64,000 bases of DNA from an uncultured Lachnospiraceae bacterium (GCA_910588775.1 CAJURH010000002.1:124001-188000), one strand, 5' to 3'. Shown: positions 45,051 through 53,256, numbered from the stretch's first letter. Numbers and translations: made by a program. Notes: generated by a model from the sequence alone, not told the origin.

Positions 45051-46364
45051 TTATTCCTCCTTTTCATTGATTTGCCCCTGATTCAAGTCTTTATCCAGCA
45101 TAGAAAACGGACTGATAATTTCTTTGAGATATTCCCGCAGGATATGGATGCAGTCGTTCTCGCTGGCTTTTCCCCGGACAATGTCTTCCGCCAGGGCTTT
45201 GCAGGTGGGTGCGCCGCAGGAACCGCAGTCCAGACCCGGAAAACGTGCGCACAGCTCTTCCACCAGGTTAATTTTATTGATGTTTTCCAGCAGGCTTTCG
45301 CCCAATTTGAACACCGGCTCGTACTCCAATCTGTTTTTCCAGAAAGGTTTCTCCACAGGAGTCGCGTCCAGATGGGAACGGGCCACAACCTCGTATTTAT
45401 GTAGCCGTTTTAATTTCGCCTGGGCGATGTAAGGATTTTCCACGGTGAGAACGCCGCCCACACAGCCGCCGCTGCATGCATTTAATTCAATAAATTGCAA
45501 GTCGTGGAACTTCTCATCTTCCAGGTCTTCTAGCACGCGGATCACGTTCTCCATGCCGTCCGCCGCCAGATAGCTGTCGGAGAGAAGGCCCCCGGCTTCG
45601 CCACCTGTGGAGCCCCAGCCGATGCCGATTCTTCCGGAAATGGATAGATCTTCGGGGGCCAGCGCCGCCTGTTTCATGGGACCCAGCAGAAGCGGGTAGA
45701 TGTCTTTGATAGCCAGTACGCCGTCTATTTGGCTTTTATCCGTGCACAGTGGCGCTTTTGCAAAAGTGGTTTTGGCCGGGCACGGGGAGATGAATAAAAT
45801 GCCGATGTCCTCGGAGGGAAGCCCTGTCTTCTCCATTGCTTTCTTTCGGGCAAGCCGCGCTGCAACTTCCACCGGGGGAAGCACTGGCAGCATGTGGGTA
45901 ATCAGATTCGGAAAACGTACGCGGATGAGGCGCACGATGACGGGGCAGGCGGTGGAAATGATGGGCCAGTGCTCCGTGTGCTTCATCACGTAATCCCGCG
46001 ATATTTCGGATACAAGCTCCGCCGCGCCGCTGACCTCGTATACATCGTCGAATCCCATGATTTTTAAGGCGGTCAGCACCACCCTTACATCTGTCAGATT
46101 GTTGAACTGGCCGTAAAGGGCTGGCGCAGGCAGGGCCACGGTATGTTTGAAGTTTTTCATGATGTCCACAGAATCATACGTGGGGAGCTTGGCGTGGTGC
46201 TGGCAGATGCGGATGCATTCGCCGCAGTCGATGCAAAACTCCGATGTAATAACGGCCTTGCCGTTTCGAACCCGGATTGCCTGCGTAGGGCAGCGTTTGA
46301 TGCAGTTGATGCAGCCTTTGCATAGAGACTCGTCCAGGCGTACAGAGTGGTAAAAATTAGCCAT
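45051..46364 (-). CDS. [FeFe]-hydrogenase-like protein, probable sensor
   Basis: A 437-residue protein: two [4Fe-4S] motifs (Cys15/18/21/25 and 44/47/50/54), an H-cluster-type domain and a C-terminal [4Fe-4S] domain (CGSCGAPTC). Motif 1 is STACPV, with Ala139 where catalytic enzymes have the proton-transfer Cys but Cys140 kept. Motif 2 is ISPCPAK (Cys195) and motif 3 is ELNACSGGCVGG (Cys297/301). The lost proton-transfer Cys and regulatory neighbours argue for sensing or very slow catalysis. ATG 46364 follows AAAGGAT. Confidence 0.83.
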   Translation of the reverse strand: MANFYHSVRLDESLCKGCINCIKRCPTQAIRVRNGKAVITSEFCIDCGECIRICQHHAKLPTYDSVDIMKNFKHTVALPAPALYGQFNNLTDVRVVLTALKIMGFDDVYEVSGAAELVSEISRDYVMKHTEHWPIISTACPVIVRLIRVRFPNLITHMLPVLPPVEVAARLARKKAMEKTGLPSEDIGILFISPCPAKTTFAKAPLCTDKSQIDGVLAIKDIYPLLLGPMKQAALAPEDLSISGRIGIGWGSTGGEAGGLLSDSYLAADGMENVIRVLEDLEDEKFHDLQFIELNACSGGCVGGVLTVENPYIAQAKLKRLHKYEVVARSHLDATPVEKPFWKNRLEYEPVFKLGESLLENINKINLVEELCARFPGLDCGSCGAPTCKALAEDIVRGKASENDCIHILREYLKEIISPFSMLDKDLNQGQINEKEE

Positions 46365-46390
46365 AATAACGATCCTTTCTAAAGCCACAG

Positions 46391-46464
46391 TTTACTGTGA
46401 AAGTCCCGGTAAGCGGCAGGATGATGGGCAAGCTTGCTTGAACATTCGTGCCGACATTTGGCGG
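46391..46464. repeat. Structured repeat unit, copy 1
   Basis: About 74 bp beginning TTTACTGTGAAAGTCCCGG and ending GACATTTGGCGG. It aligns to copies at 46590 and 56323 by shared start, TCCGG, an inner GC-rich hairpin, and a CATTGGACGG-type end. Confidence 0.6.
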
Positions 46465-46589
46465 GCTGACCTGTATGAATGAGTAGAGCGAAAGCCAGGA
46501 TCATGAATACAGGCGGCGGCTGCAAAAGTGCAAAGCACGGAACAGCCGACTTTCAGAGATAGTGATGTCTGCGTAAGCGGACATGTCAG

Positions 46590-46663
46590 TTATTATGAAA
46601 GTTCCGGCAAGCGACCATGTGGAAAGCGTGCGGACGCGCACGGACGCATGGACATTGGACGGA
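46590..46663. repeat. Structured repeat unit, copy 2
   Basis: About 74 bp: TTATTATGAAAGTTCCGG, AAGCGACCATGTGGAAAGCG, an inner GCGTGC/GCGCAC hairpin and ACATTGGACGGA. Closest to the copy at 56323. Confidence 0.65.
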
Positions 46664-46673
46664 GCTATCAGTT

Positions 46674-47120
46674 TTACTTGTCTTCAATGTGAACAGACAT
46701 GGTGATGGTGGTGCCCACGCCGATTTCTGTTTCAACCTTCATTTCATCGGTGCAGCTCTGCATGTTGGGCAGTCCCATGCCGGCGCCAAAACCCAATGCG
46801 CGAACCTGTTCCGGCGCGGTGGAGTAGCCCGCCTTCATGGCTTTTTCCACGTCTTCAATGCCAGGGCCCACGTCTTTTAATACCATGAGAATCTCTTGCG
46901 GGGTAATGGTTACGGTGATGTCGCCGCCGCGGGCGTGAATAACCATGTTGATTTCCCCTTCGTACATGGCAATGGACACTTTGCGGATGACGTCCGGTGA
47001 GATGCCCATCTGTTTCAATATGTTCTTAACCTTACTGGAGGCTTCTCCGGCCCGGGTGAAATCATCCGGTGAAACCGTATATTTCAGCACTACGCCGGAT
47101 GAACCTGATTGTTCGCTCAT
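46674..47120 (-). CDS. RsbW-like anti-sigma/serine kinase ATPase
   Basis: A 148-residue HATPase_c protein of the SpoIIAB/RsbW type. The N box Glu and Asn are in YEGEINMVIHARGG, the G1 box is DVGPGIEDVEKAM, and the G2-like part is GFGAGMGLPNMQS. Such proteins phosphorylate an STAS partner and bind sigma factors; no STAS or sigma gene is in this window. It overlaps the upstream DRTGG stop (TAATG). Together with the SpoIIE phosphatase it suggests a partner-switching relay in the hydrogenase-sensor cluster. Confidence 0.85.
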   Translation of the reverse strand: MSEQSGSSGVVLKYTVSPDDFTRAGEASSKVKNILKQMGISPDVIRKVSIAMYEGEINMVIHARGGDITVTITPQEILMVLKDVGPGIEDVEKAMKAGYSTAPEQVRALGFGAGMGLPNMQSCTDEMKVETEIGVGTTITMSVHIEDK

Positions 47121-47467
47121 TATGCGGTCCCCCCCTCCAAACCTAAGTCGTATAAAATGCCGCAGGCAGAGAACATGATGTACTTGGTTTCCAGGATAAT
47201 CAGATCTCTGTCCTTGGCCATGCTAATCATTTCTTCGTTGGCGGATTTGCCCCGGATTAGAACAATGCAGGATATATCCAACATTTCAGCAGTCCGGATT
47301 ACCTGGGGATTGCACAGACCGGTAATCAGCACAGACTGCCCTTTGGAAAAAGCCAGCACCTCGCTCATCATATCAGAGGCGAAGGCAGAGGTGATTTCCT
47401 TATCCATATACTCGCCGCCGGTGGTTATGGTCGCATCCAGAGCTTTCTGGATATCTTTTACAGTCAT
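47120..47467 (-). CDS. DRTGG domain protein (copy 2)
   Basis: A 115-residue protein beginning MTVKDIQKALDATITTGGEY with blocks VLITGLCNPQVIRTAEMLD and LIILETKYIMFSACGILYD. Homologous in fold to the DRTGG protein at 44713. First gene of the leftward cluster. Start is uncertain: the ATG at 47467 has GAGGAG 11 bases ahead, while one at 47476 is too close to it. Confidence 0.78.
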   Translation of the reverse strand: MTVKDIQKALDATITTGGEYMDKEITSAFASDMMSEVLAFSKGQSVLITGLCNPQVIRTAEMLDISCIVLIRGKSANEEMISMAKDRDLIILETKYIMFSACGILYDLGLEGGTA

Positions 47468-47629
47468 TTTTCGCATTACTCCTCTCAAATTGGATTTTAA
47501 TTAAGTATAACATTATTTAATGGCGTTTTCAACAAAATTGGTTGGTTTACAGGAAGGGTTTGCAGGAATCCAGTTCATGTGATAATATGCTGTGTATAGG
47601 AAAATGTTGAAAAATAGGAGATGACGAGT

Positions 47630-48565
47630 ATGGGGAAAATTCTTGCAATATGCATCAGTGAAAAAAAGGGAACGCAGAAAAAGCCCGTGGACGCGGCTGT
47701 GCTGAAGAAAGACTGGGGGATTGAGGGCGACGCGCACGCCGGAAACTGGCACCGTCAGGTAAGCCTTTTGTCCTTTGAGAAAATAGAGGAATTTCGCGCA
47801 AAAGGCGCGGAAGTGGACTTTGGGGACTTTGGGGAAAACTTGGTGGTGGAAGGGTTTGACCTGCGGAAAATCCCCGTAGGCAGCCGTTTTCAGATTGGAG
47901 AGGCCGTGCTGGAACTGACGCAGATCGGCAAAGAATGCCACAGTCACTGTGCCATTTATCATGCGGTGGGCGATTGCATTATGCCAAGAGAGGGCGTGTT
48001 CACGAAAGTGATGAAAGGGGGAGCCATAAGAACGGGAGACGAGATTCATCTTCTGCCGTTGTCCGACAGCCGTCCATTCACCGCTGCGGTGATTACCCTA
48101 AGTGATAAAGGCTCTAAAGGAGAGCGGGAGGATAAGAGCGGCCCGGCGGCCAAGGAGATGTTGGAAGCGGCCGGATATTGCGTGGTGGAGTCGCTGCTTT
48201 TGCCCGACGGGAGACAGCCGCTGTCCGATGAGCTTTGCAGGCTGGCGGACCAGCGGCAGGTGGATGTGGTGTTCACCACCGGGGGGACCGGGTTTTCAGA
48301 ACGGGATTTAACGCCAGAGGCCACTATTGACGTGTGCGACCGCATGGCCAATGGAATTGCCGACGCCATCCGGCAGTATTCTCTGAAAATCACCGGGCGG
48401 GCTATGCTAAGCCGCGCCGCATCCGGCATCCGCAAGAAGACTCTGATTGTGAATCTGCCGGGAAGTCCCAAGGCGGTGAAGGAGAGCCTGGAGTATGTTC
48501 TGCCCCAGTTGGACCATGGACTGGGCATTTTGCGGGGTACGGCAGGGGAATGCGGGAATTCCTGA
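47630..48565 (+). CDS. MOSC-MogA fusion, molybdenum cofactor protein
   Basis: A 311-residue fusion. Residues about 1-145 are a MOSC domain (GDAHAGNWHRQVSLLS, GENLVVEGFDL, and the Cys in IGKECHSHCAIY that is the sulfur carrier position). Residues about 150-311 are a MogA/MoaB domain (AVITLSDKGSKGERED, FTTGGTGFSERDLTPEAT, LPGSPKAV) that adenylates molybdopterin. The fusion would couple cofactor adenylation to sulfur or metal transfer. ATG 47630 has proper spacing to GGAG; the ATG at 47621 does not. Divergent from the hydrogenase-sensor cluster. Confidence 0.9.
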   Translation: MGKILAICISEKKGTQKKPVDAAVLKKDWGIEGDAHAGNWHRQVSLLSFEKIEEFRAKGAEVDFGDFGENLVVEGFDLRKIPVGSRFQIGEAVLELTQIGKECHSHCAIYHAVGDCIMPREGVFTKVMKGGAIRTGDEIHLLPLSDSRPFTAAVITLSDKGSKGEREDKSGPAAKEMLEAAGYCVVESLLLPDGRQPLSDELCRLADQRQVDVVFTTGGTGFSERDLTPEATIDVCDRMANGIADAIRQYSLKITGRAMLSRAASGIRKKTLIVNLPGSPKAVKESLEYVLPQLDHGLGILRGTAGECGNS

Positions 48566-48577
48566 GATTGTTTTAGC

Positions 48578-48622
48578 AAAACAGCGGATCAGCGCAGATT
48601 GGAGCGTAGCCCGCTGTTTTTG
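48578..48622. terminator. Bidirectional terminator behind the MOSC-MogA gene
   Basis: AAAACAGCGG pairs with CCGCTGTTTT across a loop of about 23 nt, followed by TTTTTG on the plus strand; the A run serves the minus-strand gene that ends at 48657. Confidence 0.7.
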
Positions 48623-48656
48623 CGTCGCGAAAAGTTCCAGCCGAATTTCGACGGCT

Positions 48657-49586
48657 CTACTGAAAATCACGGAAATACGTATCGAAGAAATTCTGGCTCA
48701 ACTGCTCCATATCCCGCACCATGGCCCGGTACCGTTCAATAAACTGCCGGCCCTCATCTGTGAGGGTGGAGCTGCCCCCGGATTTTCCGCCGTTTGAGCG
48801 GTTCAGGAAGGGAAAGCCCATTTCTTTTTCCACCTTGTTTATCATCTTCCAGCTCTTGGAATAGGACATGTGCATCTGAGAGGCCGCTGCCTGGATGGAA
48901 CCGGTTTCATCGATGCACTCCAGCAGGTGGCATACGCCTGGGCCGAAGAAATCGTCTTCTTTGGTGAGGACGACCTTGGTTTTGCAGCGTAGTTCGTTGG
49001 CGCGGCGTTGGTTTTTGAAATGCTCTTGGATTTTCTGGATGCCGTTTTCTTCCAGAAGGGAGAGCAGGACGGACGGGTCCTCGGTGGGAAGTTCCTCCAA
49101 GGGAAGCGCGTCCCAGGAGAAATGATCCGGCATTTCGCCGCCCCATTGGGTGAGGTCCAGGAGGCGGGGCCAGCCGCGCAGACCATGGCAGGTGGGCGCG
49201 GCGCTTTTTTCGCAGGCCAAAAGCGCTAGAAGCGTCTCAAGAGAGAAGGCCGGGCATTCCACCGGGACGATAATCACCCGGTCCATTTTCTGTTGGGCGG
49301 CCATAAGACCCGTCCGCAGGGAGGCTTCCCGGTTGTGGGACGAGGGGCTTGAGTCTTCCACAAAAAGGATGTGGTTGTGACTTAGATGAGTTTTCAGCAC
49401 ATCTTTTGGACCGTCTGTCAGCGCCAGGATAGGGGAAACGGCTGCCTGGCGCAGGGTGGAGATTTCACGTTTGATGACCGTTGTGCCATCCAACGGGTAC
49501 ATGGGCACAAACAAGGGGAATTCCTCGTTGTCCCGGTGCGCTTCCCCGGGCGGGGAAGTGGCGAGAATCAAAGCGCCTGTTTTCAT
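48657..49586 (-). CDS. MobA-like nucleotidyltransferase fused to ModE-type HTH
   Basis: A 309-residue fusion. Residues 1-190 resemble a MobA/MocA nucleotidyltransferase fold (GALILATSPPG, PMYPLDGTTVIKREISTLR, VIIVPVECPAFSLETLLALL), though the usual GG-x-S-x-RMG loop is degenerate. Residues about 205-309 are a ModE N-terminal winged helix (LLECIDETGSIQAAASQMHM, SYSKSWKMINKVEKEMGFPF). It could make molybdopterin dinucleotide, regulate Mo genes, or both. Start ATG after GGAGAG. First of a leftward run only in layout; mobB, moeA lie upstream of it. Confidence 0.75.
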   Translation of the reverse strand: MKTGALILATSPPGEAHRDNEEFPLFVPMYPLDGTTVIKREISTLRQAAVSPILALTDGPKDVLKTHLSHNHILFVEDSSPSSHNREASLRTGLMAAQQKMDRVIIVPVECPAFSLETLLALLACEKSAAPTCHGLRGWPRLLDLTQWGGEMPDHFSWDALPLEELPTEDPSVLLSLLEENGIQKIQEHFKNQRRANELRCKTKVVLTKEDDFFGPGVCHLLECIDETGSIQAAASQMHMSYSKSWKMINKVEKEMGFPFLNRSNGGKSGGSSTLTDEGRQFIERYRAMVRDMEQLSQNFFDTYFRDFQ

Positions 49587-49588
49587 TG

Positions 49589-50161
49589 TTAGTCTCTCCT
49601 ATTTTTATCGTGGTGAAAATTCGCGCTTAGCTCTAGAGCGTGTTTCAAAACCCAAGCCGCAATTTTTTGAGGGTTGTTTAAATCCAGACAGGGAATGTCC
49701 CCGGGAAAATCCTTCTGTTCTTCCGGGGGAAAGTCTGTGGCGATGGCGGTGAGATAGCGGCCTTTGCAGATGCTTTTTTGGGAGTTTCCCCTCCGAATCA
49801 CTTCCAGTTTAGGGCAGGGATAGCGTTTGAACCCTTCCAGGAGGATAAGATCCGCTTCAGGGAACCATTTCCTGAATAGGGCTTCGTCTGGATAGGCATT
49901 CGTTTTTTCCATTTTCTCTTTGACAACCATGTATTTGGAATCTGAGTAAATGGCCGTGCCGTAGGCGCCTGCGTGTAAATGCCGGTAGGTGTCCGTGCCC
50001 GGAACGTCTGCGTCGAAATCATGGCCGTCGTGTTTGACGACGGCTATGCGGACGCCCTGTGCAGACAGGAGGGGCAGCAGTTGGGTGATTAAAGTCGTTT
50101 TGCCAGAGTTTTTCACGCCACTGATGGCGAAAACCGGGATGTTCTTATCTGCGTTTTTCAT
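49589..50161 (-). CDS. mobB: Molybdopterin-guanine dinucleotide biosynthesis protein B
   Basis: A 190-residue P-loop GTPase. Walker A GVKNSGKTTLI near residue 15, KHDGHDFDADVPGTDTYRH (Mg and nucleotide contacts) and LILLEGFKRYPCPKLEVIR are family hallmarks. It aids insertion of the cofactor into Mo enzymes. It starts in an ATGA overlap with the moeA stop and ends 3 bp before the MobA-ModE gene. Confidence 0.92.
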   Translation of the reverse strand: MKNADKNIPVFAISGVKNSGKTTLITQLLPLLSAQGVRIAVVKHDGHDFDADVPGTDTYRHLHAGAYGTAIYSDSKYMVVKEKMEKTNAYPDEALFRKWFPEADLILLEGFKRYPCPKLEVIRRGNSQKSICKGRYLTAIATDFPPEEQKDFPGDIPCLDLNNPQKIAAWVLKHALELSANFHHDKNRRD

Positions 50162-51363
50162 AATAATATGGCTTCCACTTGATCGCCGGCCTTTATTTCC
50201 GGGGAGGTGGCTTCTATGTCCAGCAGGCAGTTGCATCCGATCATGGAGGCAAGAACGCCGTTGGAGTGCAGGCCGTCCGGCAGGGAGAAAACGCCCTGGT
50301 TCCAGATGGCTCGGACGAAGCGGCGCATTTTGCTGGATTTGCCAAAAGCGTCGGCCATGGCGCCTTGTACGCGTACCGGTTTCAGGGAATCGTCCTGTCT
50401 CATTTTCTGTATCATGGGACGCGCCAGAAGCTCGGTGACCACAGCCACCCCGAAGGGATTGCCGGACAGGCTGAGGATGGGAACGCCTTCATATATGGAA
50501 AACAGCGTGGGCATGCCGGGTTTTATCTGGACCCGCCAGAAAATCCGCTGGGCGCCAGCCAGGGAAAGAGCTTCGTGCATAATGTCTTTTTTCCCCACGG
50601 ATACGGCTCCGGTGGTGAAGATAATATCAGAGTCCTGCGCCGCTTTCTGAATAGCGTCGGCCATGGCGGCGGGTTCATCGGGGATGGATTCCATGTGGAC
50701 GAGCTGTACGCCAAAGTCCTGAAGGCGGGCGGTTAATAGCGCCAGGTTGCTGTTATAGATTTTCCCAGGAGGCAAAGGAGATCCGGGAAGAACCACTTCG
50801 TCTCCAGTGGTGAAAACGGCGGCGCGGGGTTGTCGGTAGACGGGGGCCTGGGTCAGTCCCATGCCAGCCAGAACGCCAGATTCCACGAAGCTTAGCCGAG
50901 AGCCTTTGTGCAGCAATGGATCTCCCTCTTTGAAGTCTTCGCCTGCAAAGCAGTAATTTCCCCAGGGATTCTCCCGGCGGTAGATGCTCACCTGTTCTTC
51001 GCCGTAGTCGGTGTCCTCCTGGCGGATGCAGCAGTCGCAACCGGGAGGGATGGCGGCGCCGGTCATGATGCGCACAGCCTGCCCGGGCTGAATTTCCTGA
51101 GTGGAATACTGTCCCGCGTCGATTTCCCGGACTACGGTAAGCTTTGCCGGGCTTTCCTTGGAGGCGTTGGATAAGTCGGCGGATTTGCAGGCGTAGCCGT
51201 CAATGGGGGAGCGGTCAAAGGGAGGGTTGTGAAAGGATGCGGTCATGTCCTGGGCCAGGATGCGTCCGGGCGCTTGGAGCAAGCTTACGTTTTCCGTTTC
51301 GGTGATTTCTTTTGTGTGGGCAAGCGCCAGTTCCTGCGCCTGCTCAATAGTTATATTTTCCAT
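50158..51363 (-). CDS. moeA: Molybdopterin molybdenumtransferase
   Basis: A 401-residue enzyme that inserts Mo or W into adenylated molybdopterin. PPFDRSPIDGYA, VRIMTGAAIPPGCDC, VFTTGDEVVLPG, FTTGAVSVGKKD (the usual GGVSxG reads GAVSVG) and LSGNPFGV are the domain signatures; the DYGE pattern is typical of the middle. ATG 51363 is used, with AGGAGG 10 bases ahead. It lies 16 bp downstream of the second MoeA-like gene. Confidence 0.93.
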   Translation of the reverse strand: MENITIEQAQELALAHTKEITETENVSLLQAPGRILAQDMTASFHNPPFDRSPIDGYACKSADLSNASKESPAKLTVVREIDAGQYSTQEIQPGQAVRIMTGAAIPPGCDCCIRQEDTDYGEEQVSIYRRENPWGNYCFAGEDFKEGDPLLHKGSRLSFVESGVLAGMGLTQAPVYRQPRAAVFTTGDEVVLPGSPLPPGKIYNSNLALLTARLQDFGVQLVHMESIPDEPAAMADAIQKAAQDSDIIFTTGAVSVGKKDIMHEALSLAGAQRIFWRVQIKPGMPTLFSIYEGVPILSLSGNPFGVAVVTELLARPMIQKMRQDDSLKPVRVQGAMADAFGKSSKMRRFVRAIWNQGVFSLPDGLHSNGVLASMIGCNCLLDIEATSPEIKAGDQVEAILL

Positions 51364-51379
51364 ATTTCCTATGCCTCCT

Positions 51380-52405
51380 TTAAGCGCCTTTTCCAAATCC
51401 GCAGTCTGGATAATGGCAGGTGTTGCATCCTAAACAGAATCCGCCGTTTCCCATCCGGGAGAAGTCTCTCTTTGTCAGTTCCACTCCAGCGGCGATGCGG
51501 GGAAGCGCCAGGTCGAATACGGTGGCTTTGGCGTACATAACGCAGCCGGGAAGCCCCATAATCGGCGTGCCGTCGTCGAAGTAGGCCATCAGGAACATGG
51601 CGCCAGGCAGCACGGGGGCGCCGTAGGTGACGATTTGGGCGCCGGAAGCTTTGATAGCGCCGGGGGTCTGGTCGTCGGGGTCCACGCTCATGCCTCCAGT
51701 GCAGAGAATCATGTCGGCGCCTTCTTCTTTTAGTTTTAAAATAGCGTCGGAGATTCTCTTCAGATTATCGTCACAGATGATGTGCCCGCAGGATTCGATG
51801 CCGTAGGCGGCCAGTTTTTCCAGAATTACAGGGGTGAACGTATCTTTAATTCGGCCGTGGTAGACCTCGTTTCCGGTGGTTACAATGCCCGCTTTCATGG
51901 GTTGAAACGGAGTCAGAGATACAAGCGGCGTATCGCCAGCCACTTCCCGCGCCTGGTCCATTTTCTTCTTATCTATAACCAGGGGAATGATGCGCGTGCC
52001 AAGCAGACGGTCGCCTTTTTTCACGGCGGTGTTGTTATGGCGGGTGGCGATCATCATTTCATCCAGCTCGTTGATAGCGTCCAGACGGTCCACGTCCACC
52101 TGGAAAAGTCCGTCGCAGTCGGCGATCAGCTCGATTTTTCCCTCTTTGACCGGGGTGGGATGCATGTTTTCGTTTCGGCATACTTCATACAAAATCTGGG
52201 CGGCTTCGTCTTCATGCAGGGTGTCCGCGTCCTTTTCCCATACGTACAGATGGTCTTTTCCCATGGACAGAAGGAGCGGAATGTCCTCTTCCTGCACAAT
52301 GTGCCCTTTCCGAAAGACAGCGTCTTTTACCACGTCTTTGACGATTCTTGTGATGTCATGGCACAGAACATGTCCCACAGCATCCGTTGTTTGAATGCAC
52401 TTCAT
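51380..52405 (-). CDS. Molybdopterin-binding protein, MoeA-like with C-terminal Cys motif
   Basis: A 341-residue protein with a MoCF_biosynth domain (GIVTTGNEVYHGRIKD about residue 170, LCTGGMSVDPDDQTPGAI, LPGCVMYAKATVFD) and an N-terminal SAF/MoeA-like part (TTDAVGHVLCHDITRIV). The C-terminal tail has a Cys cluster, CLGCNTCHYPDCGFGK, that could bind Fe-S or zinc and is characteristic of this family in Clostridia. Divergent promoter at 52470-52442. Confidence 0.88.
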   Translation of the reverse strand: MKCIQTTDAVGHVLCHDITRIVKDVVKDAVFRKGHIVQEEDIPLLLSMGKDHLYVWEKDADTLHEDEAAQILYEVCRNENMHPTPVKEGKIELIADCDGLFQVDVDRLDAINELDEMMIATRHNNTAVKKGDRLLGTRIIPLVIDKKKMDQAREVAGDTPLVSLTPFQPMKAGIVTTGNEVYHGRIKDTFTPVILEKLAAYGIESCGHIICDDNLKRISDAILKLKEEGADMILCTGGMSVDPDDQTPGAIKASGAQIVTYGAPVLPGAMFLMAYFDDGTPIMGLPGCVMYAKATVFDLALPRIAAGVELTKRDFSRMGNGGFCLGCNTCHYPDCGFGKGA

Positions 52406-52441
52406 GTATATTCTCCTTTGTGGTTTTGTTTTTTTATTTTA

Positions 52442-52470
52442 ATCATATAGTATGCGAGGGGGATTCGCAA
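52442..52470 (-). promoter_or_regulatory. Promoter of the leftward molybdenum cofactor operon
   Basis: Leftward TTGCGA (52470-52465), 17-bp spacer, TATGAT (52447-52442), 37 bp before the start of the MoeA-like gene. Confidence 0.65.
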
Positions 52471-52484
52471 CAATTTTCTTTTAG

Positions 52485-52513
52485 TTGCAAAAAACTGCGA
52501 ATGGTGTTACTAT
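52485..52513 (+). promoter_or_regulatory. Promoter for small protein gene
   Basis: TTGCAA (52485-52490), 17-bp spacer, TACTAT (52508-52513). Divergent from the Mo cofactor promoter. Confidence 0.55.
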
Positions 52514-52593
52514 TTAGAATATTCCCATACACCTGATGGGGGTGGGGTATGAAAACAATCTTTTACATATTAAAAGGAAAGGCGGTGATACTA

Positions 52594-52821
52594 TTGAAAG
52601 AATATGAAGCCGTGTGGGAAATTTTCAACGAGTGTTCCAGAAACCAGATGCGGGATGTGTTTGTGGAGGAGCTGGAAATTGAAGATCTGGACGCTTTTAT
52701 CCAGAACAAATTCAAAGGCGAGGATGTCAGTTATGAGAAAACCATCCGCGAAGACGGGACGGTGATCTATGATATTCAGACTTCACAGATCCGTCAGCGG
52801 TATTCCTTTACAGAACTATAA
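52594..52821 (+). CDS. Small conserved-looking protein of unknown function
   Basis: A 75-residue acidic protein starting (TTG) with LKEYEAVWEIFNECSRNQM and ending with DIQTSQIRQRYSFTEL. Helix-rich, no signal peptide. The TTG is preferred because AAAGGCGG lies eight bases ahead; an ATG at 52549 in the same frame would add 15 hydrophobic residues. I do not recognise the family. Its 3' end contains the promoter of the CsoR-like gene. Confidence 0.65.
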   Translation: MKEYEAVWEIFNECSRNQMRDVFVEELEIEDLDAFIQNKFKGEDVSYEKTIREDGTVIYDIQTSQIRQRYSFTEL

Positions 52822-52835
52822 ATGATTGCTATAAT
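52807..52835 (+). promoter_or_regulatory. Promoter of CsoR-like gene and mrp
   Basis: TTTACA (52807-52812), 17-bp spacer, TATAAT (52830-52835), 41 bp before the ATG at 52877. Confidence 0.65.
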
Positions 52836-52876
52836 AGAGCGAAGTTGGAAAAAAATACATTAATTATGGAGGGAAT

Positions 52877-53239
52877 ATGGGCCAGGGAGAGCGAGAGAAC
52901 ATTCACAGGCATACGCTGCCGGACGGAACGATTGTGGAACACGCCCATGAACATGGGCATGGCCATGGACACACCCACAGCCACACCCAGACAAAAGCAG
53001 TCCTGAATCGGTTGTCCCGCGCCATTGGCCATTTGGAATCCATTAAAAAGATGGTGGAGGCGGGAAGGGACTGCAGCGAAGTGCTGATTCAATTATCCGC
53101 AGTGAAATCAGCCATCAACAACACCGGAAAAGTCATTCTTCAGGACCACATTGAACATTGCATCGTGGACGCGGTGGAGCATGGGGACACCCAGGCGCTG
53201 GTTGAGCTGGAGAAGGCCATAGACCGGTTTATCAAATAA
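52877..53239 (+). CDS. CsoR/RcnR-family metal-sensing repressor with His-rich N terminus
   Basis: A 120-residue protein. Residues about 11-36 are His-rich (HTLPDGTIVEHAHEHGHGHG, then HTHSHT). The rest is the all-helical CsoR/FrmR (DUF156) domain: LSRAIGHLESIKKMVEAGRD, CSEVLIQLSAVKSAIN, LQDHIEHCI, with Cys, His and Cys at the metal positions. Extra His residues suggest nickel, cobalt or zinc rather than copper. It directly precedes mrp. RBS GGAGGG. Confidence 0.87.
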   Translation: MGQGERENIHRHTLPDGTIVEHAHEHGHGHGHTHSHTQTKAVLNRLSRAIGHLESIKKMVEAGRDCSEVLIQLSAVKSAINNTGKVILQDHIEHCIVDAVEHGDTQALVELEKAIDRFIK

Positions 53240-53256
53240 AAAGGAGTGTATGAAAC

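Larger units (their letters stand above)
46365..46673. other. Gene-free stretch filled by two repeat units
   Basis: Between the hydrogenase-like gene and the RsbW-like gene lie two copies of a structured repeat (46391-46464 and 46590-46663), joined by about 125 bp rich in short dyads such as CTGTATGAAT...ATGAATACAG and GCGGCTG...CAGCCG. No coding frame with a ribosome site is seen. Confidence 0.6.

Noticed and set aside
42264..46364. The two [FeFe] proteins as the catalytic bifurcating hydrogenase
   Set aside because: No NuoE/NuoF-type subunits adjoin them, one lacks the proton-transfer Cys, the other carries a PAS domain, and the neighbours are signalling proteins.
49626..49650. Second copy of the element ending GTGTGTTTGAAAA
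   Set aside because: The match is short and falls inside the mobB coding sequence, where it encodes conserved residues.
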